64,000 nucleotides of DNA from Natrialbaceae archaeon AArc-T1-2 (GCF_030273315.1 NZ_CP127174.1:1550001-1614000); one strand, 5' to 3'. Shown: positions 16,256 to 26,305, counted from the first letter of the stretch. Made by a program: numbers and translations. The notes: generated by a model not told the origin, from the letters alone.

Positions 16256-18013
16256 CTACCCTTCGAGGTCTTCTAGCTCCGCGAACTCGAGCGATCCCGC
16301 ACGGAGCGCGGCGAGGGTGTCGGGGAGTTCCGCGATCGGGAGGCGTTTCTGGGCGGTCGAATCGCGCTCGCGGACCGTCACCGCGTCGTCCTCGAGACTC
16401 TCGTAGTCGACGGTGACACAGAACGGCGTCCCCACCTCGTCCTGGCGGCGGTACCGGCGACCGATCGCCCCGGAGTCGTCGTAGGTGATCGCAAGTCCCG
16501 CCGCACGGAGGTCGGAAGCGATCGCCTCCGCCCGGGCCTCGAGGTCGTCGTCGCGTTGCAGCGGGAAGACGCCGACGAACGTGGGCGCGACCTCGGGATC
16601 GAGCGCGAGATACGTTCGTTTTTCGCCGTCGACTTCGTCCTCGCGGTAGGCGTGGTGGAGAACGGTGTAGACGAGTCGGTCGACGCCGAAGGAGGGTTCG
16701 ACGACGTGGGGGGTGACGTGCTCGCCGGCGATCGTCTCCTCGTCGACCGAGAAGCCGGTCTTCTCGACGGGAATCTCGGAGGGCTCGCCCTCGAGGTCGA
16801 CCGTGACCGTCTCGCCGTCGAACGCCGTCCGGTCGCGCTCGGCGAGTGCCTCGAGTTCCGCGACGACTGCCTGGGCGTCGCTGCCGAACTCCGGTCCCAG
16901 ATAGCTCATGTCGGGGTCGACCGTCGCGCGCTCGACGGTTTTCGGGTCGTCGTACTGGTTGAAGATCGTAAAGCGGTCCTCGGAGTGCTCGCCGTGTTTC
17001 GAGAGGTCGTAGTCGCCGCGGTGAGCGAAGCCGGCGATCTCGATCCAGTTCCCGTCGATCTCGCTTTCGGCGTCCCAGCAGTCGGCGGCGTAGTGAGCGC
17101 GCTCGCCAGAGAGGTGTTGGCGGTAGCGGAACCGCTCCGTGTCGACGCCGACCGAGGCGTACCACTCCTGGGAGATGCCGAGGAAGTAGCCGATCCAGGG
17201 ATCCGCGATCGTGCCGTCGGCGACGGCTTCACCGATCGTCGTCTCGACGGCGTTGCCGTCCTCGGCGTGTTGTTCGCTCGCGGGATACAGCGTCACCGTG
17301 ACGTCCTCGACCTCTGTGAGATCGGGCTCGTCCTCGGGATCGATGAAGAGTTCGAGTTCGGCCTGGGTGAACTCCCGCGTGCGGATGATCGAGCGACGGG
17401 GGCTGATCTCGTTGCGGTAGGCCCGGCCGATCTGGGTAACGCCGAAGGGAAGCTGGTTGCGGGCGTACTCCTTCAGCCGGGGGAACTCGACGAAGATGCC
17501 CTGTGCGGTTTCTGGACGCATGTAGCCGGGCTGGGAGTCGCCGGGGCCGATGTTCGTCGCGAACATCAGATTGAAACGCTCGACGGCCTGGCCCGCAAGC
17601 CCCGCACCGCAGGCGGGACAGACGAGTTCGTACTCGGCGACGATCTCTTCGACCTCCGGGATGGGGAGGCTCTCTGCGTCCTCGTAGTCGGTGTTGTCCT
17701 CGACGATGTGATCGGCCCGGTGGCTCGTGCCACACTCGGGACACTCGACCAGCATATCGTCGAACCCCTCGAGGTGGCCCGACGCTTCGAAGACGGGTTC
17801 GGGCATGATCGTCGGCGCGTCGATCTCCATGTGGCCCTCGCCGACGGCGTAGCGCTCGCGCCAGGCGTCCTCGATGTTCTGTTTCAACGATGCGCCCTGC
17901 GGACCGAAGGTGTAGAAGCCGCCGACGCCGCCGTAGACCCCGGCGGACTGAAAGAAGTAGCCGCGTCGTTTGGCGAGCTCGACTAGCTTTTCGCTCGTGG
18001 ATTCCTCACTCAT
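16256..18013 (-). CDS. glyS: Glycine-tRNA ligase
   Basis: A 585-residue class II aminoacyl-tRNA synthetase of the dimeric eukaryotic/archaeal type. YFFQSAGVYGGVGGFYTFGP opens the catalytic domain; CPEC near residue 90 and CPAC near residue 125 form a zinc ribbon insert. Motif 2 is in QIGRAYRNEISPRRSIIRTREFTQAELE, and motif 3 in FGVDRLVYTVLHHAY. The C-terminal anticodon-binding domain starts near residue 480 (LDPEVAPTFVGVFPL). All key parts are present. It sits between the CBS gene and the dolichol-kinase-like gene, all on the minus strand. Confidence 0.95.
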   Translation of the reverse strand: MSEESTSEKLVELAKRRGYFFQSAGVYGGVGGFYTFGPQGASLKQNIEDAWRERYAVGEGHMEIDAPTIMPEPVFEASGHLEGFDDMLVECPECGTSHRADHIVEDNTDYEDAESLPIPEVEEIVAEYELVCPACGAGLAGQAVERFNLMFATNIGPGDSQPGYMRPETAQGIFVEFPRLKEYARNQLPFGVTQIGRAYRNEISPRRSIIRTREFTQAELELFIDPEDEPDLTEVEDVTVTLYPASEQHAEDGNAVETTIGEAVADGTIADPWIGYFLGISQEWYASVGVDTERFRYRQHLSGERAHYAADCWDAESEIDGNWIEIAGFAHRGDYDLSKHGEHSEDRFTIFNQYDDPKTVERATVDPDMSYLGPEFGSDAQAVVAELEALAERDRTAFDGETVTVDLEGEPSEIPVEKTGFSVDEETIAGEHVTPHVVEPSFGVDRLVYTVLHHAYREDEVDGEKRTYLALDPEVAPTFVGVFPLQRDDDLEARAEAIASDLRAAGLAITYDDSGAIGRRYRRQDEVGTPFCVTVDYESLEDDAVTVRERDSTAQKRLPIAELPDTLAALRAGSLEFAELEDLEG

Positions 18014-18193
18014 GGTTCGTCGATGTCGGTGTTCGTCGCTCGATCCGACCGCGCCGACTCGGCAGGGTCAGGACGTGTCGACGCGAGTCGATCGTCGCTC
18101 GGTCGTTCATACGTGTACCCTGAAACGCGGTGCAAAAGTCACTTTCGTAGCCGTAGCGCTGTAGCTGAGGTCGTCGGAGTCGCCCGCTGTCGG

Positions 18194-19051
18194 TCACTCC
18201 CGGTCGGCGAGCGCCGCGACGACGTCGACGTCGCGGACGATCCCGACGAGCTGGTCGCCGCTGACCATCGGAATCTGCTCGACGTCGTGTCTGATCATCA
18301 GCTGGGCGACCTCCTGGACGGGTTTCCGTCCCGAGACCGTGACGACGTCCTCGGTCATGAACTCCGAGACGGGATCGGTCGGGAGTTCGATGTCCCGCGT
18401 CGGCAGGTACCGACTGCCGACGCCTTTGATCCCTTCCCAGGCCCACTCCGAGTCCTGATCGGCGAAGGAGTTGCCCGTCTCCTCTTCGCCTTCGACGATC
18501 CGGGCGACGTCGATGATGTCGACCTCCGTGAGGACCCCGCTCATCGATCCCTCGTCGTCGAGCGCGACGGTGTAGGGGACGTTCGCGTAGGACAGCTCTC
18601 GCTCGGCGACGGGCAACGGCGCGCCTTCGTAGGTCGTGTTCACGTTCTCGCTCGCGTACTCGCCGATCTCGACGTCCGTCTCGGCGTCGCCGGTTGCGAT
18701 CGCGTGGACCACGTCCGTCACCGTGACGATCCCTTCGAACTCGCCGTCGACGACGGGAACGCGGCGGCCGCCCTCCGTGAGCATCAGAGTCGCGACGGCC
18801 TCGATTGCCTCTCCGGCCGTCGTCGTCGGGACGTCTTCCATCAGCATGACCAGCTGGTCCTCGTCGGGCTGTTCGATCAGAGCGTCGCGGGTAACGAGTC
18901 CGCGATACTCCGGTCCGTTGTCGGTCGGTTTGACGACCGGCACGGACGAGAACGATCGCTCCTGGAGGTACTCGAGGACGTCTTCTCTGGTGCCGGGCAA
19001 CTCGACTGTCACGACCCTCGAGCGCGGCGTCATCGCGTCGGCTACGTTCAT
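18194..19051 (-). CDS. Protein with four CBS domains
   Basis: About 285 residues holding four CBS motifs in two Bateman pairs: N-terminal MNVADAMTPRSRVVTVELPG, a second around EAVATLMLTEGGRRVPVVDG, a third degenerate one around VPYTVALDDEGSMSGVLTEVD, and the C-terminal VSEFMTEDVVTVSGRKPVQEV. CBS pairs bind adenosyl ligands (AMP, ATP, SAM) and usually gate a partner enzyme or transporter. Here there is no fused effector. Met 19051 is preferred to 19057 because the TATA box at 19077-19082 is then 28 bases upstream. It is the first gene of the run into glyS, with 180 bases between them. Confidence 0.85.
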   Translation of the reverse strand: MNVADAMTPRSRVVTVELPGTREDVLEYLQERSFSSVPVVKPTDNGPEYRGLVTRDALIEQPDEDQLVMLMEDVPTTTAGEAIEAVATLMLTEGGRRVPVVDGEFEGIVTVTDVVHAIATGDAETDVEIGEYASENVNTTYEGAPLPVAERELSYANVPYTVALDDEGSMSGVLTEVDIIDVARIVEGEEETGNSFADQDSEWAWEGIKGVGSRYLPTRDIELPTDPVSEFMTEDVVTVSGRKPVQEVAQLMIRHDVEQIPMVSGDQLVGIVRDVDVVAALADRE

Positions 19052-19076
19052 GTCCATCTCGTACGGCCAAACCGAG

Positions 19077-19082
19077 TATAAA
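19077..19082 (-). promoter_or_regulatory. TATA box for the CBS gene
   Basis: The minus strand reads TTTATA, 28 bases before the Met at 19051. Confidence 0.5.
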
Positions 19083-19147
19083 GCCAGTGTTTCGACCTAC
19101 CGGTCGACCCGCAGCGACGGCGACCGAGGCCGAGTCACTTCGACGGG

Positions 19148-19153
19148 TTTATA
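19148..19153 (+). promoter_or_regulatory. TATA box for the 57-residue haloarchaeal protein
   Basis: TTTATA is centred 27 bases before the ATG at 19178. This decides that start among the GTG at 19157 and the ATGs at 19163 and 19178. Confidence 0.55.
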
Positions 19154-19177
19154 CGCGTGAGAATGTCATACTCACTC

Positions 19178-19351
19178 ATGGTGGTGGATCCCAACGGACA
19201 CGCCGAGCCGGCGAGCGAGACCATCGTCGGAGCGATCGACGCGAGCGACCACGGCGAGGGCGAGGAGTACATCATCGCAGACATTTCGGCAGACGGCGCG
19301 TGGCTTTCGATCGGTGCCGAGGACGCGCCGACGCTTCCCGCCTGGCGCTGA
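19178..19351 (+). CDS. Small haloarchaeal protein (DUF7556-like)
   Basis: A 57-residue acidic protein, MVVDPNGHAEPAS. The second half (EEYIIADISADGAWLSIG, then APTLPAWR) matches a haloarchaeal family I remember as DUF7556: a short beta-rich chain ending in a L-P-x-W-R tail. No function is known. The start is fixed by the TATA box at 19148. It is divergent from the CBS gene and 64 bases before the next gene on the same strand. Confidence 0.6.
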   Translation: MVVDPNGHAEPASETIVGAIDASDHGEGEEYIIADISADGAWLSIGAEDAPTLPAWR

Positions 19352-19415
19352 CGTGACGACGATCCGCAGCGATCCGATCGCTTTTTCGTGCTGTCACACC
19401 CCGACCGTAGAGACG

Positions 19416-19889
19416 ATGGACCGACGAGACACGACCGTCGGCAATGCGAGTGCGACCGGAACGCTCACCCGTGGACTCGCCAGGTTCGTCCCGTCGTCGC
19501 TCGCACGGCGGGCGGTCTCCGTCGACGTGACGACCGATCGCGCAGTCTACGATCGCGGCGATCCCGTCGCGGTCACCGTCACGTTCGAGAACCGCCTCCC
19601 GGTCCCCGTCGACGTGCCGACGCCGGCGGCACGACGCTGGGGCTGGACGGTAAACGGCAACCTCGAGGCCAGCGACGAACGCCGGTACACCCGCTCGCAG
19701 CCGTCGACGTTCGCGTTCCGGGCCGGCGAACGAAAGCAGGTCTCGTTCGTCTGGCACGGTCGTCTCGAGCGGACCGACGACCACGAGTCGGTCCTGCCCG
19801 ACCCGGGCGAGTACGAGATCCGGGCGTTCGTCGCGACCCACGAAGGAACACATCGACCCAGCGACGCGGCGACGATCCAGATCCGATAG
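19416..19889 (+). CDS. Beta-sandwich protein of DUF7974/BsuPI type
   Basis: A 157-residue protein from ATG 19416 (MDRRDTTVGN). The region VSVDVTTDRAVYDRGDPVAV followed by TVTFENRLPVPVDVPTP is an Ig-like strand pattern seen in BsuPI-type proteinase-inhibitor domains and in the haloarchaeal DUF7974 family. RKQVSFVWHGRLER and LPDPGEYEIRAFVATHEG fill the later strands. There is no signal peptide, so it appears cytoplasmic. Function is unknown. It ends convergently to the peptide ABC operon. Confidence 0.6.
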   Translation: MDRRDTTVGNASATGTLTRGLARFVPSSLARRAVSVDVTTDRAVYDRGDPVAVTVTFENRLPVPVDVPTPAARRWGWTVNGNLEASDERRYTRSQPSTFAFRAGERKQVSFVWHGRLERTDDHESVLPDPGEYEIRAFVATHEGTHRPSDAATIQIR

Positions 19890-19955
19890 GGCCGAGGCGA
19901 AAACGCCGGGGTCGGTTCGAGCGCGAGGGCCCGGGAGCGACAGTCGGATCGAAGA

Positions 19956-21263
19956 TCAGCGATACAGGTGACAGCCAACGAAGTGCGTCCCGTGTCCGTA
20001 CTCCGGTTCGACCTCGTACGTCGGACGCTCCCGGGCACAGATGCTCCGTTCGGCGAAGGACTCGAGCAGGAGCTCGGTCGCCGCCGTCCATCCCTTGCGG
20101 TCGCCGTCGCCGTCTGTCCTGCCAGCTTCGCGGTCGGTCGCGACGAGGTCGATGGCCGCCTCGACGACCTCGCCGGCCTCGCCGTGTGGCAACTCGCCGT
20201 CGAAAAAGCGCGTCCGGACCTCGGCCGCGGTCGTGGGCTCGAACGTCCGTCGCTTGACGGCCCGCATGAACGCCCGCGTCCGTTCCCACTCCCGGTCGGT
20301 CAGCTCGTACTCGGCGGGCGCGATCAGACGCGGACACCGGGTCCGGAACCGACAGCCGGAGGGCGGATCGACCGGGCTCGGCACCTCGCCCTCGAGGACG
20401 CCGCGTTCGCCCCGGTCGCGGGGATCGGGCGTCGGAATGGACTCGAGCAACGCCTCGGTGTAGGGGTGGGCCGGGTTCTCGAAGAGTTCCTCGCGTTCGG
20501 CGAGTTCGACGACGTGGCCGAGGTACATCACTGCGACGCGGTCGGAGATGTACCGGATCACCGAGAGGTCGTGGGCGATGAAGAGGTACGTGAGCCCGAA
20601 CTCCGCCTGGAGCTCCTCCATCGTGTTCAGCACCTGTGCCTGGATGGAGACGTCGAGTGCGGAGACGGGTTCGTCACAGACGACGAAGTCGGGATCGACC
20701 GACAGCGCCCGTGCGAGGTTGATCCGCTGGCGCTGGCCACCCGAGAAGGCGTGGGGATAGCGGTTGTAGTGGTGGGGATCGAGGCCGACCTTCTCGAGTA
20801 ACGCCTTCGCTCGGGCCTCCCTGCCCTCCGCGTCCAACATGTCGTGGGCACGCATCGGTTCCTCGACGATCTGGCCGACTTTCATCCGCGGATCGAGCGA
20901 GGACTGGGGATCCTGGAAGATCAGCTGAATCTCCGAGCGTTTCCGTCGCAGCTCCTCGCCGCTCAACTGGGTCAGGTCCTCGCCGTTGAACCGGATCGTC
21001 CCGTCGGTGGGTTCGAGCAGGCGAAGGATCGTCCGCCCGAGCGTGCTCTTGCCACAGCCCGACTCGCCGACCAGGCCGAGCGTCTCGCCCTCCCGGATCT
21101 CGAAGGAGACGCCGTCGACGGCTTTCACCCGGTCCCGGCCGACGCTGATCGGCGGAAACTGGCCCGGGTCGAACTCGATACCTGCGAACAGCCCCGAGTC
21201 GGCGACGAAGTGTTTGGTGAGGCCGTCGACCTCGAGCAGCGGCTCCTCGCCTGCGTCACTCAC
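19956..21263 (-). CDS. dppF: Peptide ABC transporter ATPase DppF/OppF
   Basis: A 435-residue ATP-binding subunit of the dipeptide/oligopeptide importer. The GTG at 21263 ([18 protein letters not shown]) overlaps the end of dppD by 8 bases. Walker [10 protein letters not shown], signature SGGQRQRI and Walker [13 protein letters not shown] are intact. It is about 100 residues longer than usual: the C-terminal oligopeptide domain begins normally ([12 protein letters not shown]), then carries an insertion before the terminal FVGCHLYR. Such insertions occur in other haloarchaeal DppF proteins as I recall. It is the last gene of the five-gene operon. Confidence 0.9.
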   Translation of the reverse strand: MSDAGEEPLLEVDGLTKHFVADSGLFAGIEFDPGQFPPISVGRDRVKAVDGVSFEIREGETLGLVGESGCGKSTLGRTILRLLEPTDGTIRFNGEDLTQLSGEELRRKRSEIQLIFQDPQSSLDPRMKVGQIVEEPMRAHDMLDAEGREARAKALLEKVGLDPHHYNRYPHAFSGGQRQRINLARALSVDPDFVVCDEPVSALDVSIQAQVLNTMEELQAEFGLTYLFIAHDLSVIRYISDRVAVMYLGHVVELAEREELFENPAHPYTEALLESIPTPDPRDRGERGVLEGEVPSPVDPPSGCRFRTRCPRLIAPAEYELTDREWERTRAFMRAVKRRTFEPTTAAEVRTRFFDGELPHGEAGEVVEAAIDLVATDREAGRTDGDGDRKGWTAATELLLESFAERSICARERPTYEVEPEYGHGTHFVGCHLYR

Positions 21264-22386
21264 GGCTCTCACCCCCGTCGGCCGAGGCGGAATCGTCCGC
21301 CGCGGCGAGGCGTGCGTCCGGATCGATCGATGCGCTCTCGTCGTAGCCGACGTCGAAGGCGTCGTGTTTGACGCAGGCGGCCCGGTGGGCCCGCCCATCG
21401 GCGTCGGCGACCTCGCGCGTGTCCGGGTGAACGCGCTTGCAGACGTCCCTGGCGTCGGGACAGCGCGGGTGGAACCGACAGCCCGACGGCGGATTGATCG
21501 CCTCGGGCATCACGCCCTCGATCGGCTCGAGCTCCTCGACGGTCCGGTCGGGCCGTGGCATCGAGGAAAGCAGGGCTTCGGTGTAGGGGTGTCTGGTGTC
21601 GTAGAACAGTTCGTCGACGGGTGCCTGTTCGACGATCTCGCCGAGGTACATCACGTTCACTCGATCACAGATCTCGGCGACGACGCCCATGTCGTGAGTG
21701 ACCCAGATGAAGCTCGTGTCGTACTTCGACTGGAGGTCGTCGACGAGGTCTACGATCTGTCCCTCGACGGTGACGTCCAGCGCCGTCGTCGGCTCGTCGG
21801 CGATGATCAGGTTTGGCTCGCAGGCGAGTGCCATCGCGATGAGCACGCGCTGGCGCATCCCGCCGGAGAACTGGTGTGGGTACTCCTCGTAGCGTTGTTC
21901 GGGATCCGGAATGCCGACCTCCCGGAGCATCTCGAGTGCCTCCTCGCGAGCCGCCTCGGCGGAGAGATCGCGGTTGAGCTCGATGAACTCCCGGAGCTGG
22001 CCGCCGACGGTGAAGACGGGGTTGAGCGACTCCATCGGATCCTGGAAGATGACGGCGATCTCGTTGCCCCGGATCCGATCGCGCATTTCCCGTTCGGTAA
22101 GCATCGCCTCGCGCTCGCGGAGTTCGCCGTCTGGCCCCTCCTCGAGGCCGAAGATCGTCTCGCCCCGGTAGGTTATTTCGCCGCCGACGATCTCGCCGGG
22201 GCTGTCGACGAGTCGGAGCAGACTCATCGAGGCGACGCTCTTGCCGGCCCCCGACTCGCCGACGAGGCCGACGATCTCGCCCTCCTCGACGGTGAACGAG
22301 ATGCCGTCGACGGCACGGACGGTGCCGGCTTCCGTGAAAAACTGTGTCTTGAGGTTCTCGACGCGAAGGAGTGGGTCGGAGCTCAT
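21256..22386 (-). CDS. dppD: Peptide ABC transporter ATPase DppD/OppD
   Basis: A 376-residue ATP-binding subunit. The start [18 protein letters not shown] at 22386 is one base after the dppC stop; an upstream in-frame Met lies inside dppC and is rejected. Walker A is GESGAGKSV, signature FSGGMRQRV, Walker [13 protein letters not shown], and the oligopeptide C-terminal domain has the Cys-rich [17 protein letters not shown] block. The C-terminal tail is acidic and disordered. It pairs with DppF to energise the DppBC channel. Confidence 0.92.
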   Translation of the reverse strand: MSSDPLLRVENLKTQFFTEAGTVRAVDGISFTVEEGEIVGLVGESGAGKSVASMSLLRLVDSPGEIVGGEITYRGETIFGLEEGPDGELREREAMLTEREMRDRIRGNEIAVIFQDPMESLNPVFTVGGQLREFIELNRDLSAEAAREEALEMLREVGIPDPEQRYEEYPHQFSGGMRQRVLIAMALACEPNLIIADEPTTALDVTVEGQIVDLVDDLQSKYDTSFIWVTHDMGVVAEICDRVNVMYLGEIVEQAPVDELFYDTRHPYTEALLSSMPRPDRTVEELEPIEGVMPEAINPPSGCRFHPRCPDARDVCKRVHPDTREVADADGRAHRAACVKHDAFDVGYDESASIDPDARLAAADDSASADGGESRE

Positions 22387-22387
22387 G

Positions 22388-23386
22388 TTAGTCCTCGAGT
22401 CGTGGGTCGAGTGCGTCTTGCAGGCCGTCACCGAAGAGGTTGAAGCCCATGATCGTCACCAGGATGGCGAGGCCGGGCCAGATCGAGAGCCAGACGTTCG
22501 AGTGCATGTAGCCGTGTGCGGTGTTTAACATCTCGCCCCAGTCCGGCGTCGGCGGCTGTGCGCCGTAGCCGAGAAAGGAGAGGCCGGCGACGATGAGTAT
22601 CGTCACGCCGATCTGTAAGGTCGCGTAGACGAGCACGGGCGCGAAGCTGTTCGGGATCACGTGTCTGCGGATGATGTTTCGATCCCTGACGCCGGCGGCA
22701 CGGGCCGCCTCGATGTAGTCCATCTCGCGGACGGAGAGGACCTCGCTTCTGATGATCCGGGCGAACACCGGCACGAACGTGATCCCGACGCCCAACACGG
22801 CGTAGGTGATGTCGGGAGTCCCGCCGGTGACGAAGACGGTGAAGACGATGATGAGGATCAGCGGCGGGATGGCGTAGATCGTCTCGACGGCTCGCATCAA
22901 CACGTCGTCGATCTTGCCGCCGTAAAAGCCCGAGACGGCCCCGATGATCGTTCCACCGACGAAGCCGATCAGCGTCGAGACGATGCCGACGCTGACCGAC
23001 ACCTGTGCGCCGTAGACGATCCGGGTGAAGTAGTCCCGCCCGTTCGGGTCGGTGCCCAGCGGGTGGCTCATCGAGCCCTCGGGGTGAAACGCCGGCGGGA
23101 CGTTCCCTTCGCCTTCACCCGGCGGCGGGAGCCGCTCTGGATGATCGAAGATGGGAAGCGCCTCGGCGACGGTGAAATCGGCCATCGCCCCGAAGGTGAG
23201 CCGCGAGAGGTTGCTGTCGACGATCGTGTACGCCGAGATCGCGAGCACGACGGCCACGACGTACAGCCCCCACCGTGCGGTGGTGTCCTGCATGACCTTC
23301 GCCATCGTGTACCGCCACCCGAACTTCGCCTCGACGTCTTCGGTCGGTCCGGTCTCCTCGCCCAGTTGTGATTCGCCGATCGCCAT
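22388..23386 (-). CDS. dppC: Peptide ABC transporter permease DppC
   Basis: A 332-residue permease with an N-terminal helix (WGLYVVAVVLAISAYTIV) and a BPD_transp_1 domain. The EAA loop is visible as YIEAARAAGVRDRNIIRRHVIPN near residue 235. ATG 23386 (MAIGESQ) is preferred because GGAGGG at 23395-23400 (minus strand) is a good ribosome binding site and the dppB stop is just upstream; the alternative is GTG 23395. The stretch GTDPNGRDYFTRIVYG near residue 105 is typical of DppC. Confidence 0.92.
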   Translation of the reverse strand: MAIGESQLGEETGPTEDVEAKFGWRYTMAKVMQDTTARWGLYVVAVVLAISAYTIVDSNLSRLTFGAMADFTVAEALPIFDHPERLPPPGEGEGNVPPAFHPEGSMSHPLGTDPNGRDYFTRIVYGAQVSVSVGIVSTLIGFVGGTIIGAVSGFYGGKIDDVLMRAVETIYAIPPLILIIVFTVFVTGGTPDITYAVLGVGITFVPVFARIIRSEVLSVREMDYIEAARAAGVRDRNIIRRHVIPNSFAPVLVYATLQIGVTILIVAGLSFLGYGAQPPTPDWGEMLNTAHGYMHSNVWLSIWPGLAILVTIMGFNLFGDGLQDALDPRLED

Positions 23387-23387
23387 C

Positions 23388-24386
23388 TCACTCACCCTCC
23401 CCGTACGTGACCCGGGGATCGATGTAGGCGTAGGAGATGTCCGTGATGATGACGCCGACGACGAACATCGTCCCGATCACGATCGTGACGCCCATGATCA
23501 GCTGGTAGTCGTTGCTCTGGATCGCCTCGAGGAACAGTCGCCCGATACCGTTGATGTTGAACACGTACTCGATGAGGACGGCTCCGCCCAGTGCCGTCGA
23601 GAGGTTGAGCCCGACGATGGTGATGATCGGCAGCTGGGAGACCTGGAACGCGTGTTTCCGGAGGATCGTCCGCTCGGGGACGCCGTAGGCCCGTGCGAGT
23701 TTGACGTACTCGCCCTGGAGGGACTCGATCATCTGGGTGCGCTCGACGCGCATCAGCGTCGCCATCTGGAGGGTTCCGAGTGCGATCATCGGCAACAGGA
23801 GGTGTCTGATCGTCTGATAACCCAACTCGAGGTAGCCGCTGTAGCCGTAGTGGGCCGGATCGCGCCAGGGGTAGACGAGCCCGCTCGAGGGAAGCCACCC
23901 GAGCTGGATGGCGAAGATCAGGATCAGCATGATGCCGATCCAGAAGGAGGGCGTGCTCACGCCGATCAGGGCGACGATCCGAGAGATGTGGTCGGTAGGT
24001 TCGTTTCGTCGCGTCGCGGCGACGATGCCAAGCGGGATCGCCGTGACGAGCGCGAAGGCATACGCCGACAGGACCAGAAGCAGCGTCGGCCCGGCACGCT
24101 GGGCTAACAGCTCCGCGACGGGCCGGTCCCGGTGGATGCTGTGGCCGAGGTCGCCCTGGAGCAGGTTCGCCATGTACGTGACGTATCGTTCGTGCATCGG
24201 CCGGTCGAGGCCGTACTGGCGTTCGACTCGCTGGATCACTTCCTGGTCGACCTGCTGGCCCTGGAGCATGAGCCGTACCGGATCGCCGGGCGCGAGGTTC
24301 GCGAGGACGAACGTGATGACGGTGATCCCGATGAGGACGGGAATCGCCTGTACGACGCGGTAGATCGTGTATCGGAGCAGTCCCAT
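23388..24386 (-). CDS. dppB: Peptide ABC transporter permease DppB
   Basis: A 332-residue permease, MGLLRYTIYRVVQAIPVLIG, with six membrane helices, the family's N-terminal APGDPVRLML motif and the EAA loop YVKLARAYGVPERTILRKHAF. The longer open frame (to 24527) is rejected, since residues before MGLLRY are Ser/Arg-rich and lie in the gap after dppA. It forms the importer channel with DppC. There are 49 bases between it and dppA. Confidence 0.92.
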   Translation of the reverse strand: MGLLRYTIYRVVQAIPVLIGITVITFVLANLAPGDPVRLMLQGQQVDQEVIQRVERQYGLDRPMHERYVTYMANLLQGDLGHSIHRDRPVAELLAQRAGPTLLLVLSAYAFALVTAIPLGIVAATRRNEPTDHISRIVALIGVSTPSFWIGIMLILIFAIQLGWLPSSGLVYPWRDPAHYGYSGYLELGYQTIRHLLLPMIALGTLQMATLMRVERTQMIESLQGEYVKLARAYGVPERTILRKHAFQVSQLPIITIVGLNLSTALGGAVLIEYVFNINGIGRLFLEAIQSNDYQLIMGVTIVIGTMFVVGVIITDISYAYIDPRVTYGEGE

Positions 24387-24435
24387 TCGTTGGTGTGGTG
24401 TCGGTAGTCCCGCTCGAGGGGGCCGACCGAGCGGG

Positions 24436-26118
24436 TCAGTCGTCGATCCAGACGTTGCCGTACTCGGAGACGATGCGTGGATTCTGCTGGACCATCGGAT
24501 GGGCGTGGAGGTCCTTGACGTACTCACGAGACGCCATCGTGTTGTGGAACGAGTACGCCGGCAGCGACGGCACCTCCTCTAAAATCTCGATCATCACGCC
24601 CTCGTAGCGGTCGTATCGCTCGTCCTGGTCGGCGAGTTCGCGAGCCTCGGCGATATCGTCGTGGAAGTCCGCGCTCCCCTCGTAGAAGTGGGCCTGGTTG
24701 ATTCCTTCCTGGCTCTCGTGATAGAGGTTGTAGATGTACGCGTCGGGGTCCGGGCCGCCGGTCCAGCCGAGGAGATACGCCTGAAAGTCGTCGGGGCTCG
24801 GGTCCTCGTTGTAGACGGTCTCGTCGAGCAAGGTCCCGAAATCGAGCGTCACGGCTTCGGCCCCGTCGTAGCCGAGTTCACCGAGTCGGGTGGCGATGCG
24901 CTCTGCCAGGTCGCCCCGGTGGTCGCCGGGGGCCAGGATCGACGGGCTCCAGTCGTCGGGCACCGCACCGTCGAGCAGTTCCTCGGCCCGCTCGGGATCG
25001 TATTCAGGATAGTACTCCTCGTGCCAGTCCTCGAGCGGGAACCCCCACATCTCGTTCGTGATCGGCGGGATCGGAGCCGACAACGGCTGTGCGACGTTTG
25101 CGAGCTGAGTCTCGACGAAGTCGGTCATCGAGAACGAGTGACAGATCCCCCGGCGCACGTCGGGATCGCCCGTCGGCGCGTCGTCCCGGCAGTTGAAGGT
25201 GAGATGCATGTAGGAGGGACTCTCGCTGATGTGGACCCGGACGCCGTCTTCGGCCTCGAGTTCGGCCCAGTCGTCGTTTGGCACGTCGGCGATGGCGTCG
25301 GTGTCGCCGGCCCGGATCTCGCCGATTCGACTCGCCGGGTCGACGTTGTCGACGAACGTGATCTCCTCGAGGTAGGGCTCGGGTTCGTCCCAGTAGTCGT
25401 CGTTGCGCTCGAGGGTGACGTACTCGTTGAACTCGAAGTCGCTCCAGACGAACGGGCCGGAGCCGACGGGGTTCGTGTTGAACTCCTCGCGTTGGTCTTC
25501 GGTCTCGCGTTCGCTTTCCGGAACGACGTAGATCGCCTGGGTCTGCAGCTCCCAGGGGCCGTAGGGGTGCTCGAGGTCGACCTGAACCTGGTAGTCGTCG
25601 ATGACCTCCGCGGACTCGATCATGTCGTACTGGGCCTCGTTGACGCTGTCTTCCTCCTGGAAGGCCATGAACGAGTGCGCGACGTCGTCGGCGGTGAGCT
25701 CCTCGCCGTTGTGGAACTCGATGCCCTCGTGGATCTCGTAGAGGTATCGCGTGTCGTCGCGTTCGACATCTGGCATGTCGACGGCGACTTTCGGCTCGAG
25801 GTCGAGGCCGTCGTCCCACGCGTAGAGGCTGTCGAAGACGAGTTTGAACGCCTGCGTGCTGTAGGCGTCGTTCGAGTGGATCGGATCGAAGTCCTCGTCA
25901 CGTTCGAGTTCCTGGGTGAACTCCATCGTGCTCTGGCGTGCGGCCTCCTCATCGTCGGGTTCGTCTCGCTCGTAGTCGTAGTCGTCCGGATCGATGAGGT
26001 CCGCCCCGTCACCGTCCGGGTCGTCGTCACCGATACACCCCGCGACCACCATTGCCGACGCTGCCCCACCGGCCGCGAGGATGCGACGCCGGGTGGATGT
26101 ATAACTAAACTCGGACAT
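24436..26118 (-). CDS. dppA: Peptide ABC transporter substrate-binding lipoprotein DppA
   Basis: A 560-residue SBP_bac_5 protein. The N-terminus carries a Tat-type signal (STRRRILAAGGAASAMVVAGC) with a lipobox Cys near residue 28, so it is exported folded and lipid-anchored to the outer face. An acidic linker follows (DDDPDGDGADLIDPDDYDYE). The binding domain shows the family features EFHNGEELTADDVAHSF, NTNPVGSGPFVWSDFEFNEY and late LLGWTGGPDPDAYIYNLYH. It is first in the operon dppABCDF. The minus-strand region 26128-26155 is AT-rich and carries a possible promoter. Confidence 0.92.
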   Translation of the reverse strand: MSEFSYTSTRRRILAAGGAASAMVVAGCIGDDDPDGDGADLIDPDDYDYERDEPDDEEAARQSTMEFTQELERDEDFDPIHSNDAYSTQAFKLVFDSLYAWDDGLDLEPKVAVDMPDVERDDTRYLYEIHEGIEFHNGEELTADDVAHSFMAFQEEDSVNEAQYDMIESAEVIDDYQVQVDLEHPYGPWELQTQAIYVVPESERETEDQREEFNTNPVGSGPFVWSDFEFNEYVTLERNDDYWDEPEPYLEEITFVDNVDPASRIGEIRAGDTDAIADVPNDDWAELEAEDGVRVHISESPSYMHLTFNCRDDAPTGDPDVRRGICHSFSMTDFVETQLANVAQPLSAPIPPITNEMWGFPLEDWHEEYYPEYDPERAEELLDGAVPDDWSPSILAPGDHRGDLAERIATRLGELGYDGAEAVTLDFGTLLDETVYNEDPSPDDFQAYLLGWTGGPDPDAYIYNLYHESQEGINQAHFYEGSADFHDDIAEARELADQDERYDRYEGVMIEILEEVPSLPAYSFHNTMASREYVKDLHAHPMVQQNPRIVSEYGNVWIDD

Positions 26119-26305
26119 TATACGCGACCATCCTATCTGAACGCTCTATGTTACTCACTGCCTACGTATAACAATTGTCGTTCGACGATTGACAACACGA
26201 CTCATTACCGGACACAATAGTCGATTTATAAAATGTTAGCACGGTGGTGTGACGACGAGTGACGAAACGAGTGGGTTTTTCCGCATACCACTCCATCTGG
26301 CGCAT

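Noticed and set aside
16239-17165. A 308-codon minus-strand frame inside glyS
   Set aside because: It is a frame-shifted shadow of glyS, very Arg-rich, with no conserved motif.
24661-26220. A 519-codon plus-strand open frame over the dppA gene
   Set aside because: It is antisense to the clear SBP_bac_5 lipoprotein and owes its openness to high G+C codon bias. It shows no family resemblance.
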